In this document: piece after piece, positions 1 to 5,054 of the stretch | Position numbering within the stretch: the stretch's first letter is position 1 | Layout: the number at the start of each line of letters is the position of its first letter | DNA from: Flavobacteriales bacterium UBA7382 | Lineage (GTDB): Bacteria > Bacteroidota > Bacteroidia > Flavobacteriales_D > Sanyastnellaceae | Length of the DNA stretch: 6,049 nt | Reading direction: 5' to 3' | NCBI GenBank assembly: GCA_002469765.1 | Contig: DKNS01000168.1 | Span: 1-6,049, forward strand | Made by a program: the position numbers and the translations under genes | The notes under the pieces: model-generated | The model's database searches: none | What the model saw: the letters and a program-made list of their open reading frames with translations, nothing else | Told to the model about the DNA's origin: nothing

Positions 1-2
1 CT

Positions 3-347
3 TACGTGTCAATCTCAGATTGTGGCAGCGTTTGGATTTGCAGCGAGTCTTTGAACAGCCCGATGAATCCGTATTGGAACGCGTCTTGCGACATCAATGG
101 ATGCACTTACGACGATGCGTGCAATTTCAATCCAAGCGCGAACATGGACGATGGCAGTTGTGAGTGGGCTAGCTGTGAGGTTCATGGGTGCACTTATCAG
201 GGCGCCATGAATTTCAGTTCGGAGGCTACCGTGGACGATGGTTCATGCGAATTCACGTCCTGTGAATCTGACATGGATGGAGATGGTGCTGTGGGGACCA
301 ATGACTTGCTCATGTTTTTGACGGATTTCGGTTCCACTTGTCTTTGA
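3..347 (+). CDS. C-terminal end of a large secreted protein with Cys repeats and dockerin-like tail (5' truncated)
   Basis: Only the last 114 or so codons are present; the frame is open to the left edge and no convincing start is seen (a GTG at 6 is probably an internal Val), so the gene begins outside the window. The visible part is cysteine-rich and holds two 29-residue tandem units of pattern GCTYxxAxNFxxxAxxDDGSCE. They are followed by a single acidic loop, DMDGDGAVGTNDLLMFLTDFG, ending in a Cys two residues from the stop. The loop resembles a calcium-binding dockerin or EF-hand half. This combination is common at the C-termini of large secreted or surface proteins of marine Flavobacteriales, where it is thought to act as a spacer or anchoring tail. 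The enzymatic or adhesive part of the protein lies upstream and cannot be identified. The gene ends in TGA and is separated by 131 bp and a hairpin from the next operon, so it is probably a separate transcription unit. The partial frame is very likely real; the function is unknown. Confidence 0.85.
   Translation, partial: YVSISDCGSVWICSESLNSPMNPYWNASCDINGCTYDDACNFNPSANMDDGSCEWASCEVHGCTYQGAMNFSSEATVDDGSCEFTSCESDMDGDGAVGTNDLLMFLTDFGSTCL
99..272 (+). repeat. Two tandem 29-codon cysteine repeats (GCTYxxAxNF...DDGSCE)
   Basis: Unit 1 (99-185) and unit 2 (186-272) encode GCTY-xx-A-x-NF-xxx-A-xx-DDGSCE with the same 29-residue period. Each has paired cysteines at the start and end of the motif, plus one in the linker to the next unit. 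The DNA differs more than the protein, so this is an old, selected duplication rather than a recent slippage event. A related single unit (GCTDPAATNY...DDGTCEY) lies just after the lipid-anchored Cys of the DUF4856 lipoprotein near 5130-5195. Confidence 0.8.
270..344 (+). other. Dockerin-like calcium-loop motif at the protein C-terminus
   Basis: The last 25 residues read D-M-D-G-D-G-A-V-G-T-N-D followed by LLMFLTDFG and a terminal Cys-Leu. Acidic side chains at loop positions 1, 3, 5 and 12 fit an EF-hand-like calcium site, followed by the amphipathic helix typical of dockerins. Only one half of a dockerin pair is present, as is usual for this flavobacterial C-terminal motif. Calcium binding is inferred from the pattern. 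Confidence 0.6.
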
Positions 348-422
348 CAACGGGAGCACCCTCTTGACGGCTGAACGCAGCTGCCAATTACCCCGTCGGT
401 TTTCAAGCCGAAATCGTTCGGG

Positions 423-450
423 CATCGGGTGGGCAATCGTCCACCCGATG
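423..450 (+). terminator. Strong 10-bp-stem hairpin, probable terminator of the upstream gene or leader structure
   Basis: CATCGGGTGG (423-432) pairs perfectly with CCACCCGATG (441-450) around an 8-nt loop, and a T-rich stretch, TCGTTTCATTT, follows. The stem is GC-rich and stable. It lies 76 bp after the stop of the secreted-protein gene and 28 bp before the ankyrin start. The T-tract is interrupted, so termination may be imperfect. Because so little space is left before the ankyrin ATG, the hairpin could instead lie in that operon's leader and act as an attenuator or mRNA stabiliser. Confidence 0.6.
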
Positions 451-478
451 TCGTTTCATTTCACCCAAGTTCACCACC

Positions 479-1882
479 ATGAAAAATGCACTCGCGACTT
501 TCATGATTCTCCTGGCCTGCTGGCCTGCTGATGTTGTCTCACAAGCCCCGGCGTCGAACCTGTTGATCGATCGAGAATTTTGGCGCGCGCAGCCTTCTTT
601 GTCGGAGGTTCAAGACCGGGTTCGAGCCGGTGACGATCCTGCGGCTTTAAACAAGTATGATTTTGATGCCCTCAGCTTTGCGTTGATTGAAGATGCCCCA
701 CTAGAGGTTTTGAGATACCTCCTGACGTTTGATGGCAATGGGGTGAACAAATTGACTCACGACGCTCGAACGTACGTGTTTTGGGCAGCTTACCGAGATA
801 ATCTGCTGTTTGTTCAGGAATTGCATGCTCTTGGTGCGGATTTGTCCATCGTGGACGAGCATGGGTATTCGCTACTCAATTTTGCCGCCGTGACAGGTCA
901 AACCAACGAGGCTCTTTACCAATACCTTGAAGATCAGGGCGCGGACCCTGCAAACGAGGTCAATCATGACGGCGCACGAGCCATGCTCCTTCTTGCGCCA
1001 TTTCTTCGGGATTGGGACATGGTTCGGCATTTTGAAACGTTGGGGTTGTCCCTTTTGGACAAAGACAAGAATGGGGCCTCTGGATTCCTCTATGCCTGCA
1101 AAGGAGGAAATGTGGAATTTCTCCGAAGGTTGGTCGCCAAAGGCATGGATGTGGACAGCATCGACAACCTTGGTCGGAACGGGGTGCATTATGCCGCGAT
1201 GTCGACCCGCCGTCGTACCAACGGGGTTGAGGCGTTTTCTTTTTTGCACGAGCTGGGGTTGAGTATTGATCATGCAGACCATGAAGGCGTCACACCGCTG
1301 ATGATTTATGTTCAAGGCAAATCAGAACCTGACGGCTTGACTTTTCTCGCGTTGCACACAGAAAACCTGAATGCACCAGACAATGGCGGTTACTCAGCGA
1401 TGCACCATGCCCTGGCGCATGGCAACCCAGAGGATGTCCGAGGATTGATCGATGCAGGCTGGAAATCAGATCCGGCGATGTTCAAGCCCGAGAGTTTGGT
1501 GCGTGCCTTGGCATCCAACTACACCAACAAGAACCACGATTCATTTATATCGAAAATCCAAATGCTGCGCACCGAAGGCGTGAATCCAAATCAATTGTTG
1601 GATGTCGGCGAATCGTGGTTTCATCTTGGAGCGCGCATGCAATCGTTGGAGTTGTTGAAGTTTGCCGCCTTGCAAAGGCTGGATGTCAACCAAGTGAACG
1701 GGGAGGGCATGACACCATTGCTCGAAGCGTGTTTGACTGCGACAACTTTGGACGTACTCAATTGGCTTGTGTCCATCGGTGCGGATGTCGGACGGACTAC
1801 CCCATTCGGTGAAACAGCGCATGATCTTGTCTTGGAAAATGAGGCCCTGATGTCCATGAATCTCGACTTTTTGAAACCTTAA
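479..1882 (+). CDS. Exported ankyrin-repeat protein, first gene of the reductase operon
   Basis: 467 aa, starting at the ATG at 479, which is directly followed by an export signal (Lys2, hydrophobic core about residues 4-14). Cleavage could be by signal peptidase I after S-Q-A (residue 23); an LLAC sequence at 11-14 is a weak lipobox alternative. The rest is a solenoid of about ten to twelve degenerate ankyrin repeats (about 60-455). The clearest are at 97-127 (TYVFWAAY...LGADLSIVDEHGY), 198-229 (NGASGFLYACKGGN...), 268-302 (EGVTPLMIY...) and 409-440 (GMTPLLEAC...SIGADV). Ankyrin repeats bind proteins and have no catalytic role. I recognise this type, with FWAAY near the front, as one that flavobacteria encode beside DUF2271 and PepSY reductase genes. 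Its stop codon abuts the next ATG (TAA|ATG), so it is probably translationally coupled. A periplasmic scaffold or partner for the downstream redox proteins is inferred. No Shine-Dalgarno is seen before 479, as is normal in Bacteroidota. Confidence 0.93.
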   Translation: MKNALATFMILLACWPADVVSQAPASNLLIDREFWRAQPSLSEVQDRVRAGDDPAALNKYDFDALSFALIEDAPLEVLRYLLTFDGNGVNKLTHDARTYVFWAAYRDNLLFVQELHALGADLSIVDEHGYSLLNFAAVTGQTNEALYQYLEDQGADPANEVNHDGARAMLLLAPFLRDWDMVRHFETLGLSLLDKDKNGASGFLYACKGGNVEFLRRLVAKGMDVDSIDNLGRNGVHYAAMSTRRRTNGVEAFSFLHELGLSIDHADHEGVTPLMIYVQGKSEPDGLTFLALHTENLNAPDNGGYSAMHHALAHGNPEDVRGLIDAGWKSDPAMFKPESLVRALASNYTNKNHDSFISKIQMLRTEGVNPNQLLDVGESWFHLGARMQSLELLKFAALQRLDVNQVNGEGMTPLLEACLTATTLDVLNWLVSIGADVGRTTPFGETAHDLVLENEALMSMNLDFLKP

Positions 1883-2356
1883 ATGAGATTGGTGATGTGT
1901 ACAATGTGGTTGTTTTGGTTCTTGGTGTCGGGAATATTCTCTTCCGACATGGCAGTCCGCTGCATGATTCAGATGAAAAATTATGAGGGAGAGGGGGCAT
2001 ACATCGTCACGGGATTGGTGAATGAGGATGGCCAGTACATCCGAACGTTGCATGTCTGTGGCGACGACGACGAATGGTACTATGAACTCGAAGCATGGTG
2101 GAAATTTCATGGCCGTTCGAAATCGTCAGTTGACGGCATCACAGGCCCAACCTTGGCTGGGGGTGAGCGAACCACATTTCAGTTTGTCATTCGTGAAGAT
2201 GAACTGGACAAGGGATACGGCATTCGGTTTGAGTCAGGAGTGGAAAACGAGGGACATCATCCTGAGGAAGTGGTGGTTCCTTTGACCGCGGATTTGACCA
2301 AATCCAAAGTGAGTGGTCAAGGATTCATTCGATACGTGCGCTTGTTGATGGAATGA
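1883..2356 (+). CDS. DUF2271-family exported protein with a possible flavinylation motif
   Basis: 157 aa. An N-terminal hydrophobic stretch (about 3-20) looks like a signal peptide cleaved near F-S-S-D; there is no proper lipobox. The mature part matches what I know of DUF2271: CMIQMKNYEGEGAYIV (27-42), GDDDEWYYEL (60-69), DGITGPTLAGGERTT (84-98), GYGIRFESGVE (111-121) and a C-terminal GFIRYVR (147-153). These predict a small beta-rich periplasmic domain. Some homologues are labelled flagellar FlgD-like, which the context does not support. Residues 84-90 (D-G-I-T-G-P-T) resemble the D-x-x-[ST]-G-A-T site where ApbE attaches FMN to threonine, so Thr90 could carry a flavin. No ApbE gene is in the window, and Pro replaces the usual Ala. 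The start directly abuts the ankyrin stop, and the end overlaps the reductase start by 4 nt (ATGA), which argues for co-expression and a shared electron-transfer role. Family assignment is fairly sure; the flavin is a hypothesis. Confidence 0.88.
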   Translation: MRLVMCTMWLFWFLVSGIFSSDMAVRCMIQMKNYEGEGAYIVTGLVNEDGQYIRTLHVCGDDDEWYYELEAWWKFHGRSKSSVDGITGPTLAGGERTTFQFVIREDELDKGYGIRFESGVENEGHHPEEVVVPLTADLTKSKVSGQGFIRYVRLLME

Positions 2357-4518
2357 ACCTGCCCTCGATTTGGTTTCGGCGACTTCACCGCTCGCTGGCG
2401 GCGACAATTTCGGTGGGGCTTTTGTTGGCCATTGTCAGTGGAGTAGCCTTGTCATGGCAGGCAACGTCGTGCCATGTGCAGGAGTGGGTGGCGCAGGATG
2501 ACGGATCCAAGTTGAACGTCGCCGAGGTGATGCTTGATTTGGAGACCTCTTTCAGCGCGCTCGATCAAATGGAAGTGAACACATGTGGTCAATGGACTGT
2601 AACAGGCCGACTTCTGAATGGAGACTACGGGAGTTGGGGTTTGCGGCTTTCAAGCCATGAGTTAAGTCAAGCCCCGACCACAGCGAATTGGGTGAAATGG
2701 ATGACTTCATTGCACAGGTCTCTTTTCTTGGGGACCCTGGGCAGAATGTTGGTGGGATTGACGGCGGTCTTGTTCTTGCTTCTTCTTGGCACTGGGGCAT
2801 GGCTCACTTGGAAAGTGCACGGATTGGGGGGGCGAGGTACGGGAATTTGGCATGTGGACATGGGGTTGCTCCTGCTCTTGCCTTGCGCCATTTTGGCATT
2901 CACAGGAGTTGCCATGTCAGCAGATCGCTTCGGCTTCTGGCCCAAGTCGTCACCAGTTCATATGCAGACTGATTTGGTGGGACAACGGCCCCATCATGCC
3001 TCACAGTTTGAGGTGTTTGAAAACATGTCTCTGGCCTCATTGCAGGACATGAAATGGCCATTTGCATTGGAGGAGGGAGAGTGGTTTGAGGTGAGTTTGA
3101 AGGACGGCACGCAGTTGGTGGTGGACGCCTTGTCAGGCGAAGTCATTTCCAATCGGACTCCTTCTTTTAGTCAAAGGGCTTTGGACTGGTTGGGCGAAGT
3201 GCACACAGGCGAAGCGCACTGGTTTTGGAGTGTTCTGTGGTTTTTGAGCAGTGCATTTACTTTAATCCTTGGGTGGACTGGATTTAAAATATGGAACTCT
3301 CGAAGGGCCACCCAGCCCAAGCATGTCGAAAGGCAGGGGACCTCCGCAGAGGTGGAAATTGTGGTCGCATCTCAAGGCGGCTCGACCTGGGCCACCGCGG
3401 AGCATTGGGCGAAGGTGTTCGAGGGAAATGGGATTCGCGTGAGCCTCTCTGCCATGGAATCGTTCAGGCCAAATGCTGAATGTCGCAGGGTGATTTTTAT
3501 GGCGGCTACTTATGGCCAAGGTGAAGCTCCCGAACATTTGTGGGCTTGGAAGGACCTCTTGTCGACTTGGGAGTTTCATCCTGAAGCCAAGGGAATGGTC
3601 GTGGCTTTTGGCGACAAGAAATATCTGAGATTCGCCCAATTCGGGCATGATTTGGCTGATCGATTGGAGAGAATGCAGGGACTTCACACAGTTCTGCACA
3701 AGGTCAATTGCAGATCTGAGTCAGATCTTCTTCACGGGTGGATAGGAACTTTGAAGCAGCTGATGCTGTCTGATTTGGCCTTGACCATGAAAGTCGGGCG
3801 GCAGGATGGCAGAAAAAAATTCCAATTGGTCGATCGAATTCGGTCAGGACGGATGGTCTGGCTTCGTTTTAGACCCGTGGTGCCGTTTGACGAGAATGTT
3901 CAGTCTGGAGACTTGATGGCTTTATGTCCACCGGGAGGAAGTTATGACCGCATGTATTCGTTGTCCATATTTAAGGACCAAAGCGCAGGCATGTGCGTCC
4001 GGCTTAAACGAGGAGGGGAGTGCTCCACTTGGCTGGATAGTTTGCATGTTGGGCACCAGTTTGAAGCCAGAATTCAAACGAATCCTAAGTTTCACATCTC
4101 CCAATCCACGCAAGGTGGTGCAACGACGTTCATCTGCAATGGGTCAGGCATCGGGCCATTTTTGGGGATGATTGAATCGCTGCAGGACGATGCGCGGGCA
4201 ACCTTGGTGTGGGGTGTCAAGAAGCGTGATCATGCACGTTTTGCTGAGGGCATTTTGGGCCAAGCCATGAAGAGGGGAGTCTTAACCCGTTTGGAACTGA
4301 TCACTTCCCAAGAGGCGACCAGCAACTGCAAGCACGTCCAAGATGTTTTTTGTCTCGATAAGGACCTTGCGTTGACCTCCCTTTCAACAACAAGTCGGGT
4401 CATGATATGTGGAAGCCACGCCATGGCTAGAGACATTGAATCGACATTTCAAAAGAACCACAACGAGGCTTTTCAAGCCACTCGACTTGCAGGCCGATGG
4501 CAATCGGATTGCTACTGA
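2353..4518 (+). CDS. PepSY membrane / flavodoxin / FAD-NAD(P)H reductase fusion, probable ferric-siderophore-type reductase
   Basis: 721 aa with two halves. Residues 1-315 form a PepSY_TM membrane part: helices at about 16-36, 131-153, 170-189 and 289-313; conserved-type histidines H12 (LHRSLA), H121 (LHRSLFLG), H167 (WHVDMG) and H284 (VHTGE); and a PepSY-like stretch at 236-268. Positive charges flank the cytosolic sides, giving both ends inside. Residues 333-475 are a flavodoxin domain: variant phosphate loop SQGGSTWATAE at 340-350, AATYGQGEAPEHL at 384-396, FGDKKYLRFAQFG at 419-431. Residues 485-721 are a ferredoxin-reductase module: FAD site RMYSLSIF at 533-540, nucleotide site CNGSGIGPF at 595-603, VWGVKKRD at 619-626, MICGSHAMARDIE at 684-696. 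The large linker domain of CysJ or P450 reductase is absent. The expected path is NADPH to FAD to FMN to membrane haem to a periplasmic acceptor, as in FoxB-like siderophore reductases. C40 and C78 fall in the first periplasmic loop and could form a disulfide. Last gene of the operon; the substrate is not known. Confidence 0.93.
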   Translation: MNLPSIWFRRLHRSLAATISVGLLLAIVSGVALSWQATSCHVQEWVAQDDGSKLNVAEVMLDLETSFSALDQMEVNTCGQWTVTGRLLNGDYGSWGLRLSSHELSQAPTTANWVKWMTSLHRSLFLGTLGRMLVGLTAVLFLLLLGTGAWLTWKVHGLGGRGTGIWHVDMGLLLLLPCAILAFTGVAMSADRFGFWPKSSPVHMQTDLVGQRPHHASQFEVFENMSLASLQDMKWPFALEEGEWFEVSLKDGTQLVVDALSGEVISNRTPSFSQRALDWLGEVHTGEAHWFWSVLWFLSSAFTLILGWTGFKIWNSRRATQPKHVERQGTSAEVEIVVASQGGSTWATAEHWAKVFEGNGIRVSLSAMESFRPNAECRRVIFMAATYGQGEAPEHLWAWKDLLSTWEFHPEAKGMVVAFGDKKYLRFAQFGHDLADRLERMQGLHTVLHKVNCRSESDLLHGWIGTLKQLMLSDLALTMKVGRQDGRKKFQLVDRIRSGRMVWLRFRPVVPFDENVQSGDLMALCPPGGSYDRMYSLSIFKDQSAGMCVRLKRGGECSTWLDSLHVGHQFEARIQTNPKFHISQSTQGGATTFICNGSGIGPFLGMIESLQDDARATLVWGVKKRDHARFAEGILGQAMKRGVLTRLELITSQEATSNCKHVQDVFCLDKDLALTSLSTTSRVMICGSHAMARDIESTFQKNHNEAFQATRLAGRWQSDCY

Positions 4519-4521
4519 CGC

Positions 4522-4758
4522 TTAACCTTTCCAGTCGAAACAGAGCATGCCAGAAGATGCATTGGTCGGATGGGTGCAATCGTGGGTGTTCAAATTGGTG
4601 CAGTTGGTGCAAGACGAGTTCTTGGTCAGTTGTGAGCCAAAGCTGTGGTCCTCGCAGGCAGAGGCCAAACCAACTTGAACCTGATGTTTTGTGCACGTGA
4701 ACTGCTCTCCCAAATTGGAACAATTGACACACGTCGAGAGGGTTTGAATGTTACTCAT
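4522..4758 (-). CDS. Small cysteine-rich protein with two four-Cys units (putative metal-binding)
   Basis: 78 aa, read on the minus strand from the ATG at 4758 to TAA at 4522-4524. Eight cysteines fall in two related units: residues 10-38 (C-x2-C-x8-C-x12-C, starting CVNCSNL) and residues 50-76 (C-x2-C-x7-C-x11-C, starting CTNCTNL). Each unit then has C-T and ends in C-x-D-(H/W). This is the kind of spacing that binds zinc or an iron-sulfur cluster, but I cannot name a family with certainty. The start at 4758 was preferred over an upstream ATG (4794) or GTG (4809) because those would put a regulatory palindrome inside the gene and add an uncharged hydrophobic leader of unclear use. Without that leader the protein is cytoplasmic. 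It converges on the reductase with 3 bp between stops and is divergent from the DUF4856 lipoprotein gene. No gene overlaps it on the plus strand, which argues that it is not a shadow frame. Confidence 0.7.
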   Translation of the reverse strand: MSNIQTLSTCVNCSNLGEQFTCTKHQVQVGLASACEDHSFGSQLTKNSSCTNCTNLNTHDCTHPTNASSGMLCFDWKG

Positions 4759-4784
4759 GAAACTAAAATACGCGGCAACTGTGG

Positions 4785-4799
4785 ACAGAATCATTCTAA
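4785..4799. promoter_or_regulatory. Palindromic operator candidate, copy 1
   Basis: ACAGAATCATTCTAA has a perfect 5-1-5 core (AGAAT-C-ATTCT, 4787-4797). It matches the shared pattern TTAGAATnATTCTAA at 12 of 14 positions. It lies 26 bp upstream of the cysteine-rich gene's start, where a bound repressor would block transcription or early elongation. Its spacing and symmetry are those of Fur-type 7-1-7 sites. Confidence 0.55.
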
Positions 4800-4818
4800 A
4801 TGGCTGCACCTTAGTTGT

Positions 4819-4833
4819 TTAGATTTATTCTAA
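4819..4833. promoter_or_regulatory. Palindromic operator candidate, copy 2
   Basis: TTAGATTTATTCTAA has perfect outer arms TTAGA/TCTAA and matches the consensus TTAGAATnATTCTAA at 13 of 14 positions. Its centre is 34 bp from that of copy 1, a little over three helical turns, so two dimers would sit on a similar face of the DNA. It lies 60 bp upstream of the cysteine-rich gene. Confidence 0.55.
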
Positions 4834-4928
4834 TTCCGCATTAAGTCGTGGCAGAGATGTGGGAGGTCCACAATCGGTCACGGCTGACAAAATGCGGGTA
4901 CAGGGTCCTGAATTTCATCTGTTGTCTT

Positions 4929-4951
4929 AAGTGTCACACACTTGTCACAAG
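4929..4951. promoter_or_regulatory. Overlapping palindromes with direct TGTCACA repeats
   Basis: TGTCACA occurs at 4932-4938 and again at 4943-4949, exactly 11 bp apart (one helical turn). The same stretch holds AAGTGT-CAC-ACACTT (4929-4943) and the perfect palindrome CTTGT-C-ACAAG (4941-4951). Further GTCAC cores lie near 4877 and 4974. It sits about 50 bp upstream of the proposed DUF4856 promoter, where an activator would bind. It does not fit the CRP/FNR consensus; the regulator is unknown. Confidence 0.35.
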
Positions 4952-4999
4952 GCGATTGAACAAGTCTAACGTGGTCACGAATACCCAATTTGGGGGATG

Positions 5000-5028
5000 T
5001 TGCGCGAGCGAACGCGTGAGTACTTTCG
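5000..5028 (+). promoter_or_regulatory. Possible Bacteroidota-type promoter for the DUF4856 gene
   Basis: TTG at 5000-5002 and TACTTTCG at 5021-5028, 18 bp apart, approximate the Bacteroidota promoter (TTTG, then TAnnTTTG after about 19 bp), with one mismatch in the -7 box. Transcription would start near 5034-5036, giving a leader of about 20 nt that contains operator copy 3. Assigned by eye; the match is imperfect. Confidence 0.3.
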
Positions 5029-5036
5029 CCCCCTAT

Positions 5037-5051
5037 TTAGAACAATTCTAT
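5037..5051. promoter_or_regulatory. Palindromic operator candidate, copy 3
   Basis: TTAGAACAATTCTAT matches the consensus TTAGAATnATTCTAA at 12 of 14 positions and ends 3 bp before the DUF4856 start codon. If the promoter at 5000-5028 is right, this copy covers the transcription start, the classic place for a repressor. A weaker role in the mRNA (a small hairpin over the start region) is also possible. Confidence 0.55.
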
Positions 5052-5054
5052 GCT

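Larger units (their letters stand above)
4759..5054. other. Divergent intergenic regulatory region
   Basis: This 296-bp gap separates the minus-strand cysteine-rich gene from the plus-strand DUF4856 gene. It contains the three 15-bp palindromes, the TGTCACA repeat cluster and the tentative promoter listed separately. I see no convincing gene in it: a short ATG frame at 4997 runs out of frame into the lipoprotein gene. No tRNA-like fold or riboswitch was recognised. The part nearest the minus-strand start is AT-rich, as is usual around Bacteroidota translation starts. Confidence 0.7.

Noticed and set aside
872..1315. A 147-codon minus-strand frame inside the ankyrin gene
   Set aside because: It is antisense to clear ankyrin repeats and has no motif, signal or plausible start context.
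1541..2110. A 189-codon open frame on the minus strand across the ankyrin/DUF2271 junction
   Set aside because: It spans the antisense of two well-supported genes, has no recognisable domain, and is rich in Cys, His and Gln in the way antisense frames often are.
3262..3699. A 145-codon minus-strand frame within the reductase gene
   Set aside because: It is antisense to the TM4 and flavodoxin coding region, whose motifs are clearly on the plus strand.
4759..4809. N-terminal extension of the cysteine-rich protein from GTG 4809 or ATG 4794
   Set aside because: It would place an operator-like palindrome inside the coding region and add an uncharged hydrophobic leader that is a poor signal peptide. 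The ATG at 4758 is simpler, though the longer form is not excluded.
4932..4949. CRP/FNR-type site
   Set aside because: The half-sites are direct TGTCACA repeats, not TGTGA-N6-TCACA, so the consensus does not fit.
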